Shown piece by piece: positions 1 to 8,304 of a DNA stretch of 33,485 nt. The stretch is taken from contig JAFUQW010000100.1 in assembly GCA_017472115.1 (NCBI GenBank), forward strand, positions 1 to 33,485. The letters are read 5' to 3'. The notes beneath the pieces are model-generated. The model saw only the letters and a list, made by a program, of their open reading frames with translations, did no database searches and had not been told where the DNA came from. The translations under genes were made by a program, and so were the position numbers. The first letter of the stretch is position 1. Each line of letters begins with the position of its first letter. This DNA is from Bacteroidales bacterium (GTDB taxonomy: Bacteria; Bacteroidota; Bacteroidia; Bacteroidales; UBA932).

Positions 1-368
1 GGTACAATAGTGGAAGCCGAAGCCGTCTCCATACCTTCAGCCGTTGCCGTTATCTCCAGTCTGTCGCCGCTGTGGAATCCTCCGGTCTTGATATGCAGGC
101 ATCCGTTTTCAGACCATATTTCGTCTATTTTAATTTCCTGACCGTTGCATTTCAGTGAATATGAGGGAGATACGAGTGTAGTATCAACTTTCCCGATGAC
201 AGTGACCGGTACGGTCTTGTTGAGGCGTATGACCGCGCTGTCACCGGCCGGCATATACGATCTGATACACAAGAGCGGGTCTTCCACGATGTTGTCAAGT
301 TCGAAATGATACTCGCATCCCGTGGCGCTCATCAATAAGATCATTATGGTAATCAAATACTTCTTCAC
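1..368 (-). CDS. DUF4249-type outer-membrane lipoprotein, 3' part outside window
   Basis: About 122 N-terminal residues are visible; the gene runs off the left edge. I chose GTG at 366-368 because it lies 5 nt after the stop of the receptor gene and begins a clean lipoprotein signal (VKKYLITIMILLMSATGC, lipidated Cys18). The rest is beta-rich and resembles the DUF4249-type lipoproteins at 6740 and 10778: an early stretch on rigid 'RSYMPAGDSAVIRLNKTVPV' strands, then an 'ITATAEGMETASASTIVP' motif matching 'TAETIVPEGFP' downstream. In Bacteroidota these proteins are typically encoded directly after an STN-type TonB receptor. A surface partner or lid role for the receptor is inference. It is expected to be translationally coupled to the receptor gene. 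Confidence 0.75.
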   Translation of the reverse strand, partial: MKKYLITIMILLMSATGCEYHFELDNIVEDPLLCIRSYMPAGDSAVIRLNKTVPVTVIGKVDTTLVSPSYSLKCNGQEIKIDEIWSENGCLHIKTGGFHSGDRLEITATAEGMETASASTIV

Positions 369-373
369 GGTAT

Positions 374-2794
374 TCAGAATTTAAGAGTGTAATTGAATGA
401 TGGAATGATGGGGATGACGCCGTAAGCATCGCCAATGAATGTCAGGCCCGAAAGATTCTCTTTTGTGAAATTATATTCTCTGTAGAGATATGCGGTAATG
501 GGATTGGTGTTGAAATATGCGTTGTAGAGGCTCAGGTTCCAGATGCTTTCGTTTCCTCTCTTTGTTGTCTTTCTGAAATTGAATCCCAGGTCGAGTCTGT
601 GATATTCCGGCAGTCTTGAATTGTTGGGCCTTGTATAGAAGAGTTCAGGCATTTCATCGATCATCTCCTCTGACCATATCGCATGGGACTGGGCTGTCAT
701 CCAACTTCCGCTGTGCCAGTTCCAGCTAGCATACATCTCGAAACGCTTCCCGAAGCGCCTTGTGGCCGTCAGAGTCAGTTTGTGACGGTTGTCGTTACGG
801 TCGTTATACCATTCGGGAAAGAATTCCTCAAAATGCCTCTGACTCCATGAAAGCGTATAATATGCAGCAAGCGTGGTGTTTTCGTCAGACCAGGAAACTT
901 CGGTCTCAAGTCCCCATGACCGTCCCTTCCCGACCGTAACCGCTTCCTCCCATAGACTGACAGGAGGGTAAATCCCCCATTTCCCGCTGAATTCAAGAAT
1001 ATTGTCCATTGTCTTGAAATACCCTTCGGCATTGAACCTTATGTTAAGCGGAAAGTTCACATAAACTCCGGCAGACACCTGCCTTGACTTTTCAGGAGCC
1101 GTCTTTTCCGTAGAAGGCATCCAGAAACCGGTAGGAAGTTCCAGATAGTTGGAAGAAATCCTGTGATTGTTCTGAGTCATCTCGCTGTAGGACAGTTTAA
1201 GCGAAGTGTAGTCTCCCAATCCGAAACGCAAAGCGGCTCTGGGCTGTATGCTATGCCAGGTTTTCCCTTTCGTCACAATGGCGGAATACCTTATTCCGAT
1301 GTTTGCAGTAAACCGGTCGCTGAATGTCATCTCATCTTCTATATATACGGAGGGCTCGAATGACTTTCTGAAATCCTTTTCCGAAAGATCATGACTCTCA
1401 GTCTGTGATCCCTTCGCCACGGATTCCTTCTTTCCGGTATATTCGGGTGTATGGAAATGGTATTCCAGCTGCGATCCGTATCGTATATTGTGGATATCTC
1501 CCGGTCTGAAACTGAAATCAGCCCTCAGACATATGTCAGAAATCCTTGAATGGTTGTAACTTTCGTAAATGCTGCTTCTTGTCATGCTGTCTGCAGTCAA
1601 GGTACGGGTGTTCTCGCTTACGCCGAACCGTGATCCGTATCTGCTGAAATATATCTTGGCTGCCACTTCGTGATTTTCTTCAAACCTGTAGTCCCAGTCC
1701 AGGGAAGCGACAAGATTGCCCCATTCGAGGCCGAGACGAGACTCTTCGATATATGTCAGTTGTTCTTCGGAATCCGTCTCTATGCTTCCGTCATTGTATT
1801 TCAACGCATCCCGTCCTCCATACAGATTGAGTGACAGCCTGTTGTCCTCGCTGAACTTATGGGTGATCTTGCCGTTGAAGTCCCAGAAGGCATATTTGAT
1901 TCTGAAGTCCGATCCCTGTTTCTTCTTGATTATCAGACTCGCAGGCTCGGTGATTGCATCCAGCCAGCTGCGCCTGAGGCCTATGTTGAAAGATGTCTTT
2001 CCCTTGACGATCGGTCCTTCGAGCTGCAGCCTGCTGTCTATCAGACCTATGGAAAACAGCCCGTGCCAGTCCCGGTAGTCTCCCTCGCGCGTCCTGACAT
2101 CCACCACCGACGACATCCTTCCACCATACCGTGCCGGGAAACCGCTCTTGTAGAAATCTACCGACTCCACGACATCCGTATTGAAAGACGAAAAAAGGCC
2201 CGCTATATGGCTGACCTGATACAAGGGAACGCCGTCGAGAAGATAGAGATTGTCCGCTCCGTCACCTCCTCTGACATACATTCCGGACAGAAGTTCCGTA
2301 CCTGTGGCCACTCCTGGGAGCTGCTGTAGCGTCTTGATCACATCAGGTGAGCTCAAGACGGCAAACCCTCTCTCGAACTCTATCCTGTCGAGCTTCTGGT
2401 GACCGGTCTGGGTGGTGTTCAGGTCCTTGGATGTCAGCGCCGTGATCATTGACTCGTTCAGAGTGTCGCGCTGCTCTTCTATAAATATGGTATAATCCTT
2501 CGGCTTGCGCTTCCTGTCCTTGTGGGTAAGGACGATGTATTTCTTCTGGATGCTCCACTCTATGTCTGTCCCCTCGAACAGGTCGGTCAGACATTCTTCG
2601 AGCGTGTGCCTGCGGGGATCCGTCTTTTTGGCAGACGGCACGTCAAGTTCCAGAGAGGAGTCATATATGAAATTGACTCCGAAATGGTCATGTATGACCT
2701 GCATCTGCTCCTTCAGAGTGGGCATGCTGCCTTTTCCGGCTATGGCAGCCGTACATAGGAGCAGTGTGCAAAAGATCAAGTTCAGTTTCTTCAT
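374..2794 (-). CDS. TonB-dependent outer-membrane receptor/transducer with STN domain (receptor 1)
   Basis: An 806-residue TonB-dependent receptor. A signal peptide (MKKLNLIFCTLLLCTAAIA) is followed by an STN (secretin/TonB short N-terminal) signalling domain at about residues 25-95, a linker with KDYTIFIEEQRDTLNES, a plug at about 125-235 (VIKTLQQLPGV, YVRGGDGADNLYLLDGVPL, YKSGFPARYGGRMSSV) and a long beta-barrel ending in the outer-membrane signature YTLKF. It lacks the CarboxypepD_reg-like domain of SusC proteins, so it is an STN-type transducer rather than a SusC. It is paralogous to the receptors at 4290 and 8301 and nearly identical to the latter in the linker. Transcribed divergently from the sigma factor gene; it heads a two-gene unit with the lipoprotein at 1-368. 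The substrate is unknown. Confidence 0.93.
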   Translation of the reverse strand: MKKLNLIFCTLLLCTAAIAGKGSMPTLKEQMQVIHDHFGVNFIYDSSLELDVPSAKKTDPRRHTLEECLTDLFEGTDIEWSIQKKYIVLTHKDRKRKPKDYTIFIEEQRDTLNESMITALTSKDLNTTQTGHQKLDRIEFERGFAVLSSPDVIKTLQQLPGVATGTELLSGMYVRGGDGADNLYLLDGVPLYQVSHIAGLFSSFNTDVVESVDFYKSGFPARYGGRMSSVVDVRTREGDYRDWHGLFSIGLIDSRLQLEGPIVKGKTSFNIGLRRSWLDAITEPASLIIKKKQGSDFRIKYAFWDFNGKITHKFSEDNRLSLNLYGGRDALKYNDGSIETDSEEQLTYIEESRLGLEWGNLVASLDWDYRFEENHEVAAKIYFSRYGSRFGVSENTRTLTADSMTRSSIYESYNHSRISDICLRADFSFRPGDIHNIRYGSQLEYHFHTPEYTGKKESVAKGSQTESHDLSEKDFRKSFEPSVYIEDEMTFSDRFTANIGIRYSAIVTKGKTWHSIQPRAALRFGLGDYTSLKLSYSEMTQNNHRISSNYLELPTGFWMPSTEKTAPEKSRQVSAGVYVNFPLNIRFNAEGYFKTMDNILEFSGKWGIYPPVSLWEEAVTVGKGRSWGLETEVSWSDENTTLAAYYTLSWSQRHFEEFFPEWYNDRNDNRHKLTLTATRRFGKRFEMYASWNWHSGSWMTAQSHAIWSEEMIDEMPELFYTRPNNSRLPEYHRLDLGFNFRKTTKRGNESIWNLSLYNAYFNTNPITAYLYREYNFTKENLSGLTFIGDAYGVIPIIPSFNYTLKF

Positions 2795-2874
2795 TCAGGG
2801 TTGTTTTACATCTGATTCCGCATATAAGACGCAGACAATACAAGAAAGTACTATGCTAAATTACAAAAAACTCT

Positions 2875-2882
2875 TACCTTTG
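2875..2882 (+). promoter_or_regulatory. Putative -7 promoter box of the ECF sigma gene
   Basis: TACCTTTG matches the Bacteroidota -7 consensus TAnnTTTG exactly. It ends only 5 nt before the ATG at 2888, so the transcript would be nearly leaderless. I see no clear -33 TTG at the usual spacing. Confidence 0.45.
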
Positions 2883-2887
2883 GCCCG

Positions 2888-3388
2888 ATGGACGAACTTT
2901 TCAGATATAACTACAGGCCTCTGTGCCTCTATGCCCTGCACTACGTTGCCGATCCTGTGACGGTCGAAGATATCGTGCAGGACTCTTTTGCTGCATTATG
3001 GGAAAGGCTGCAGACCGGTCAGACTGTGGCCAACCGTCGTGCATACCTTTATATGATGGTGCGCAACCGTTGTCTGGACCATCTCCGCAAGGCAGGAATC
3101 AAGACGGAAGAACTCAAGCCTTATGACACATATGGAATAATAGATGATGATGACGCTCAGGAGCGTGCCGGCATAGAAGCGAGACTCTGGACTGCGATAG
3201 ATTCTCTCCCCGGGAAATGTCGTGAGGTGTTCCTTCTCAGCAAACGGGACGGACTCAAGTATGAGGAGATAGCGCAGGAGCTCGGAATATCAGAAAACAC
3301 CGTGCGCAATCAGATCAGCAAGGCTCTCAAGACCCTCAAGGATGGATCTCAGAAGATAATATCATTCTTTTTTGCTTTTTTTGCCTGA
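2888..3388 (+). CDS. RNA polymerase ECF sigma factor, RpoE-like, FecI-type
   Basis: 166 residues, the usual size for an ECF sigma-70. Region 2 is at about residues 8-75 (DPVTVEDIVQDSFAALWE, then YLYMMVRNRCLDHLRK) and region 4 at about 105-155 (IDSLPGKCREVFLLSKRDG, then the helix-turn-helix YEEIAQELGISENTVRNQI). It is followed after 64 nt by a FecR anti-sigma factor and then by STN-type receptors, the classic cell-surface signalling layout in which a ligand-loaded receptor releases the sigma factor to activate the receptor operon. The 3' end is odd: T6 and T7 runs encode a Phe-rich tail (FFFAFFA). The start at 2888 leaves a full region 2 and no longer start is available nearby. Confidence 0.93.
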   Translation: MDELFRYNYRPLCLYALHYVADPVTVEDIVQDSFAALWERLQTGQTVANRRAYLYMMVRNRCLDHLRKAGIKTEELKPYDTYGIIDDDDAQERAGIEARLWTAIDSLPGKCREVFLLSKRDGLKYEEIAQELGISENTVRNQISKALKTLKDGSQKIISFFFAFFA

Positions 3389-3411
3389 ACGGATAGTACT
3401 TTTTCATAACG

Positions 3412-3432
3412 GTTCCGTCTATATAGCGGAAC
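3412..3432 (+). promoter_or_regulatory. Small hairpin between sigma and fecR genes
   Basis: GTTCCG (3412-3417) pairs with CGGAAC (3427-3432) across a 9-nt AT-rich loop, in the 64-nt gap between the two genes. It may tune relative expression. No T-tract follows, so it is not a clear terminator. Confidence 0.3.
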
Positions 3433-3452
3433 ATGACTCTTAAATCTTTATT

Positions 3453-4268
3453 ATGTCAGAGTTTGATGACAGACACATAGACTTCGTTGCCCGGCATTAT
3501 CAGGAGGGGAGGTTCGACACGAAGAAAGCCATTGAGCGCTTCAAGAGTGTTCATGGTGTGGCTCCTAAAGTGCGTAAGATCAATTGGATGCGCATATCCG
3601 GAGTTGCTGCTGCAGTGACTTTGCTGGCCGGACTTTTCTTCTTGCTTCGTCCTCAGCAGGACTACTGGACAGAGTTGACGGCTCAATCCGGCACAGAAGT
3701 ATATGTACTTCCTGACAGCACCGGTGTTACCTTGGCCAAGGGATCTGTCCTGCGTTACAAAGACTTCGGAAAGGATTCGAGAAAGGTGGAAATGACCGGT
3801 AAAGTGTGGTTTGATGTCGCACGGGACGAGACCAGGCCGTTTGAGGTCGTTACGGAAAATTCCTTCGTCAGAGTGCTTGGTACGCAGTTTCAGGTGGATG
3901 CAACAGTTGTCTCAGGCAAGGCGGTTGAGGTTTATGTCGCTTCCGGTAAGGTGCTGTTTGCACGTAATGCAGAATCAGACGGCGTGATCCTTACCAAAGG
4001 AATGGGGGCTCTCATGCCGATAGGAACAGGTGGTCCGGTGGTGAATGAAACCGGTGACTGCAACGACATCGCATGGATCAGAGGAACATTCATCTTCGAC
4101 CAGACCCCTCTCAAGGAAGTGCTGACCTGCCTTTCACAGTATTACAAGGTGTCTTTTGTCGCTAACGACCTTGACAGGAAGCTCAGCGGAGAATTCAGTA
4201 CGGAGGATCTTGACCTGATCATCGAACTCATCGAATCCGCATTAGACGTGAACATTCTGAAGATGTAA
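3453..4268 (+). CDS. FecR-family anti-sigma factor with DUF4974-type C-terminal domain
   Basis: 271 residues. The first ~45 are cytoplasmic and basic and would bind the sigma factor; one membrane span follows at about 46-66 (WMRISGVAAAVTLLAGLFF), then the periplasmic FecR domain at about 75-175 (TLAKGSVLRYKDF, GKVWFDVARDETRPFEVVT, VRVLGTQFQVDA, VEVYVASGKV) and a C-terminal DUF4974-like domain at about 205-270 (WIRGTFIFDQTPLKEVLTCL). The C-terminal domain is thought to interact with receptor STN domains. It lies between the sigma gene and receptor 2. It would hold the sigma factor inactive until a receptor signals; with three STN receptors in the locus it may integrate several inputs (inference). 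Confidence 0.92.
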   Translation: MSEFDDRHIDFVARHYQEGRFDTKKAIERFKSVHGVAPKVRKINWMRISGVAAAVTLLAGLFFLLRPQQDYWTELTAQSGTEVYVLPDSTGVTLAKGSVLRYKDFGKDSRKVEMTGKVWFDVARDETRPFEVVTENSFVRVLGTQFQVDATVVSGKAVEVYVASGKVLFARNAESDGVILTKGMGALMPIGTGGPVVNETGDCNDIAWIRGTFIFDQTPLKEVLTCLSQYYKVSFVANDLDRKLSGEFSTEDLDLIIELIESALDVNILKM

Positions 4269-4289
4269 GGGTCAATTGCATACTTGGGA

Positions 4290-6734
4290 ATGAAAAAGAC
4301 ATTTTTGAAATCAACCGTCATATTGATGGCCGCCTTTGGCGTGGCCTTGTTTCAGGACGCTGCAGCCAAGCCGGTGCAGGGCCGTCAGACGGTGATGACT
4401 CTGAAATCCGAGATGAAGGTGATCCATGAAGAATATGGAGTCAACTTCGTATATGATTCTTCTCTTGATCTTGACGTGACATATGACGGCATTCCTATGG
4501 CGAAGATTCTGCGTGACAGCAATAAGAATGACGGAAAGGCTCTGGAAGAGTGTCTGATGACACTTTTTCGAGGAACTGATATTCAATATGAAGTCATGAA
4601 GAAGTATATCGTGCTGACCCGAAAAGACGGTAAGGGCAAGGCAAAAGACTATGCTATATTCATTGAGGAGCAGCGGGACACGTTGAGTGAATCACTTGTC
4701 ACCGTTCATGGCGACAGGCGAAGGAATGCAACTCAGACCGGACTTACAAGAATGGACGCCTCTAAATTCAAGAAAGGATTTGCTACATTGAGCTCGCCCG
4801 ATGTCATAAAGGAGATACAGACTCTTCCCGGAGTTGCCGGAGGTACTGAACTCCTGTCCGGAATGTACGTAAGGGGAGGTGACGGAAAAGACAATCTTTT
4901 CATGCTTGACGGTATTCCGATGTATCAGGTGAGCCATCTGGCCGGCCTGTTTTCCGCATTCAATCCTGAGGTGATCGAGAATATGGATTTCTATAAGAGC
5001 GGATTTCCCGCTCGTTATGGTGGAAAACTCTCTTCGGTCGCGGATATAACCACACGTAAGGGTAATCTCCATGACTACAAAGGCTCGTTCAATATCGGCC
5101 TTTTTCATGGAGGACTTCAGTTCGAGGGTCCGGTCGTGCCGGGAAAGACATCTTTCAATGTAGCTATGAGGCGTAGCTGGTTCGATGTTCTTACAATTCC
5201 GGCAATGGCCATAATGAATGCGGCATTGGAATATGGTGAAAAGCGTGATCTGCGCTATGCGATGACCGATCTTAACGCGTCTTTGTTCCACATGTTCGAC
5301 AAGGACAGTGAACTTTCGCTGAATGTCTATACCGGAACGGATGTTATAAATTATGTAGGTGATCTGAAGGTCGTTGAATATTGGGAAGGGGAAAGATTCA
5401 CCTATGACCTGAAGGATCACATGAATGCGAGATGGGGAAACATACTGGCCGGTCTGAACTGGAAGAAGGCCTTTACTGATGATCTTCACCTTAACACATC
5501 CCTTTATTATACCCGTTCAAGGAACAAAGTCGGTGTTCTTTATTCCAAGTGGGAGATGGATGATTATGTACCCTCGTTCACGGAGACTGTGAATGAAGAA
5601 CTCAATTCCTCGATGCTCCATGATCTTGGTGCGAGAGCAGATCTGGACTGGTTCATTACCGGAAATCATCATTTCAGAGCAGGTACTTCGTATGTAGTCC
5701 ATCTGTTCAGGTCGGACAAGGAGGCGTCATTCCGTTCGACATCAACGGGTAATCCGGTAAATGAGAACAAGGACTTTTATTCGAAAGGATATGACGCTCA
5801 TGAAATTTCTGTTTATGCAGAAGATGAAATAACCTTGACCAAGTGGCTGAAAACCAATGCGGGACTTCGTTATTCAGCCTTTAATGCAGGTGAGGGATTC
5901 TTTCATTCTTTGGAGCCACGTGCGGCTTTTCGTGTTCAGATCGGTCCGGATGTTTCATTCAAGGCTTCTTATACTGAAATGAGCCAGAATGTCAATATTG
6001 TTGCAGCTCATTTCATTGATATCCCTATGACATCCTGGCTTCCTTCAACGTTGCGTGTGCCTCCCAAGCGTTCCCGCCAGTTTGCAGGAGGTGTGTATGT
6101 AACCCTTCCTCACAATCTTGTCCTCAATGTTGAAGGATACTATAAGACTTTAGACAACATCTATGAGTATGACGGCCGTCATACTCTGTTTCCTGACATC
6201 AGCAACTGGGAGAGTGAACTGATTGTGGGGAAAGGCCGTTCATATGGTGCGGAAATGGAGTTTGCCTACAGGACAGCAGAGACTGAAGTCGCAGCTTATT
6301 ATACTTTGTCATGGACAGAACGTCTTATGTCACGGATATGGCCGGAATGGTATCCCGCAAGAAACGACAACCGTCACAAGGTTACCGTCGTGGCAAACCA
6401 TAAGTTCAGCAGGAAGTTCGATATGTCTCTTTCGTGGAATTATCACAGCGGTGACAGAATCACCGTCGAGGACCAGTATTTCGGATATGAGTCATTCGCT
6501 TCAAGCCCCAACAATTTCAAACTGCCTGATTATCATCGTCTCGATGTTGGTTTCAACTTCCACAAGATCACTAAGAGAGGTAATGAAAGTATCTGGAACT
6601 TAAGTGTTTATAATCTTTATTGCAGAATGAATCCTCTTATGGCATATACGGACAGGAGTGACGGGAAATACGATATAGTGACATTGTCGGTCGTTCCTAT
6701 CCTTCCTTCATTCAGTTATACATTAAGATTTTGA
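4290..6734 (+). CDS. TonB-dependent outer-membrane receptor/transducer with STN domain (receptor 2)
   Basis: 814 residues from ATG 4290. A TTG two codons upstream is also open, but the ATG begins a normal signal peptide (MKKTFLKSTVILMAAFGVAL, cleavage near DAAA-KP). STN domain at about 35-115 (MTLKSEMKVIHEEYGVNFVY; ALEECLMTLFRGTDIQYEVM), plug at about 150-260 (VIKEIQTLPGVAGGTELLSG, YVRGGDGKDNLFMLDGIPM, YKSGFPARYGGKLSSVADIT), then a barrel ending PSFSYTLRF. Paralog of receptors 1 and 3. It follows fecR by 21 nt, which suggests co-transcription with sigma and anti-sigma, and its stop lies 5 nt before the next lipoprotein start. The substrate is not evident; no SusD or enzyme genes accompany it. 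Confidence 0.94.
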   Translation: MKKTFLKSTVILMAAFGVALFQDAAAKPVQGRQTVMTLKSEMKVIHEEYGVNFVYDSSLDLDVTYDGIPMAKILRDSNKNDGKALEECLMTLFRGTDIQYEVMKKYIVLTRKDGKGKAKDYAIFIEEQRDTLSESLVTVHGDRRRNATQTGLTRMDASKFKKGFATLSSPDVIKEIQTLPGVAGGTELLSGMYVRGGDGKDNLFMLDGIPMYQVSHLAGLFSAFNPEVIENMDFYKSGFPARYGGKLSSVADITTRKGNLHDYKGSFNIGLFHGGLQFEGPVVPGKTSFNVAMRRSWFDVLTIPAMAIMNAALEYGEKRDLRYAMTDLNASLFHMFDKDSELSLNVYTGTDVINYVGDLKVVEYWEGERFTYDLKDHMNARWGNILAGLNWKKAFTDDLHLNTSLYYTRSRNKVGVLYSKWEMDDYVPSFTETVNEELNSSMLHDLGARADLDWFITGNHHFRAGTSYVVHLFRSDKEASFRSTSTGNPVNENKDFYSKGYDAHEISVYAEDEITLTKWLKTNAGLRYSAFNAGEGFFHSLEPRAAFRVQIGPDVSFKASYTEMSQNVNIVAAHFIDIPMTSWLPSTLRVPPKRSRQFAGGVYVTLPHNLVLNVEGYYKTLDNIYEYDGRHTLFPDISNWESELIVGKGRSYGAEMEFAYRTAETEVAAYYTLSWTERLMSRIWPEWYPARNDNRHKVTVVANHKFSRKFDMSLSWNYHSGDRITVEDQYFGYESFASSPNNFKLPDYHRLDVGFNFHKITKRGNESIWNLSVYNLYCRMNPLMAYTDRSDGKYDIVTLSVVPILPSFSYTLRF

Positions 6735-6739
6735 GTATC

Positions 6740-7777
6740 ATGAGAAGAATATATGTTTCATTGTTGACTGCTGCTTTGCTTGCATGCCTCATGTCTTGTG
6801 AAAAGGTTATCCATGTCGAAAAGGATGATACGGGAATGATATATATTCATTCCATGCCGGGACGAAGTGATACCCTGAGGGTCGATGTCACGGTTACAAA
6901 GTCTTTGTTCGGGGATGCGGATGTGAAGTACGACAAGGTCAATCTGTCACTTGAAGCTGACGGGAAGCCGCTTCATCTTGTGGAGGATGAGGATTATGGA
7001 CGTAAGCTGTCGTCCGGATGGTCCTTCTATACGACAGAAAGATTATTCTCCGGGCAGAAACTGTCCCTCAAGGCTGATGTGGAGGGTATCAGTTCTGTCA
7101 CTGCAGAAACCATTGTCCCCGAAGGGTTTCCCGATGTCCGGATCGTGCAGGAGAAAGAGTACAGTTTCAAGCGTCTGCCCAATCATGTCCCTCAGGTGGA
7201 CCGTGAGACGGTCTGGACCTTCCATATAGATATAGATGAAGATTATGCTGATGACCAACATTTTGCCGTTCAGGTGCTTAGGGATTCTTATATGAAGTGG
7301 TTTGGAAGTGATATTCCGCCTGAATCAGATAGGGATCACGAAAACGGATGGACGTTTTATGGTATGGAAAGCATATATGGCATTCCTGTCGGAGACACCT
7401 TTACTTCTTTGGACAAAGATGTTATTATAGAAATCAATGATGAAGATTATTATATTGCTGACAATTCCGGCTCAGGGAATGTTTCCTTCGATGTGTCTGT
7501 CGGATATGAAGTGTCTCATCGTCTTTCAGGCAGCTATATCGGCGATGTGATGCAGAATGAGTCATGGCTTTTCCACAGATACAAGGTATTTATATACAGG
7601 CTTTCGGAAGAGTGCTATAATTCATTGATGACGGCATATGTAAATGATAATCCGGGCCTGGCTTCCGAAGTAGGCTTGTCTCCGGGAATCAGAACATATA
7701 CCAACATAAAGGGCGGGCTCGGCATGTTCGGCGCCGTATCTATGTACGAATCGGAATGGATGGAGGTGAAGGAATGA
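6740..7777 (+). CDS. DUF4249-type outer-membrane lipoprotein, partner of receptor 2
   Basis: 345 residues from ATG 6740; an upstream TTG overlapping the receptor stop is less likely. The lipoprotein signal is MRRIYVSLLTAALLACLMSC, with lipidated Cys20. The body is beta-rich with short conserved stretches shared with the protein at 10778 (SVTAETIVPEGFPDVRIV; the C-terminal PGIRTYTNIKGGLGMFGAVS), typical of DUF4249-type proteins. It follows a TonB-STN receptor and overlaps the next gene by 4 nt (ATGA), so it is part of the operon. The role is likely a surface-exposed receptor accessory; this is inference from genomic pairing, not from a known fold. Confidence 0.82.
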   Translation: MRRIYVSLLTAALLACLMSCEKVIHVEKDDTGMIYIHSMPGRSDTLRVDVTVTKSLFGDADVKYDKVNLSLEADGKPLHLVEDEDYGRKLSSGWSFYTTERLFSGQKLSLKADVEGISSVTAETIVPEGFPDVRIVQEKEYSFKRLPNHVPQVDRETVWTFHIDIDEDYADDQHFAVQVLRDSYMKWFGSDIPPESDRDHENGWTFYGMESIYGIPVGDTFTSLDKDVIIEINDEDYYIADNSGSGNVSFDVSVGYEVSHRLSGSYIGDVMQNESWLFHRYKVFIYRLSEECYNSLMTAYVNDNPGLASEVGLSPGIRTYTNIKGGLGMFGAVSMYESEWMEVKE

Positions 7778-8304
7778 AAAGGAAATATCTCTATATGCTG
7801 CTTCTCCTTGCCCTTCAGGCGTGCGGTGAAAAGATCTGGTATGATGATCTGCGTGAAAAGACCATCGATACCTTCTGCGGGACATACAGGATCGTATCTG
7901 CCGAATGGGAAGGCGATCCCATAGACCTGAACGGTGACGGGATACCAAGTACGGATTATTACACGGAGTCAGGAGCGGAGAACAACAGACAGACCCGCTT
8001 CTATTCCAACGGATCGGCGCTTTTAAGACTTCCGATGACGTGGGCCAGTCCTAATTATGACGGATCATACCATATTTATATGTCTGAAAGTCAGATATCT
8101 CTTACTTATGATATCATTTTCGAAAAAGAAGAGCCATGCCTTTCTTTCAATCCGAATGAATATGTTGCCGATATTTCAGTGACCGGGTACGGAACAATAG
8201 AGGCGAGAGTGCGGATGACGGCGCATTATCTTCGGGACGGACTTTTACAGACAGTCACCGCTCCGGTATATTTTAAACTTGAACGAATACAATATCATAA
8301 ATGA
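7774..8304 (+). CDS. Small lipoprotein of unknown function in receptor operon
   Basis: 176 residues from ATG 7774, chosen because GGAGG at 7762-7766 sits 7 nt upstream and the protein then begins with a clean lipoprotein signal (MKRKYLYMLLLLALQAC, Cys17). The mature part starts with a 'DTFCGTYRIVSAEWEGDPID' segment followed by 'LNGDGIPSTDYY', and is predicted beta-rich. This is the kind of layout seen in small lipocalin-like lipoproteins, but I do not recognise a family firmly. It overlaps both neighbours by 4 nt (ATGA junctions), so it is tightly co-translated with the lipoprotein before it and receptor 3 after it. Confidence 0.8.
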   Translation: MKRKYLYMLLLLALQACGEKIWYDDLREKTIDTFCGTYRIVSAEWEGDPIDLNGDGIPSTDYYTESGAENNRQTRFYSNGSALLRLPMTWASPNYDGSYHIYMSESQISLTYDIIFEKEEPCLSFNPNEYVADISVTGYGTIEARVRMTAHYLRDGLLQTVTAPVYFKLERIQYHK

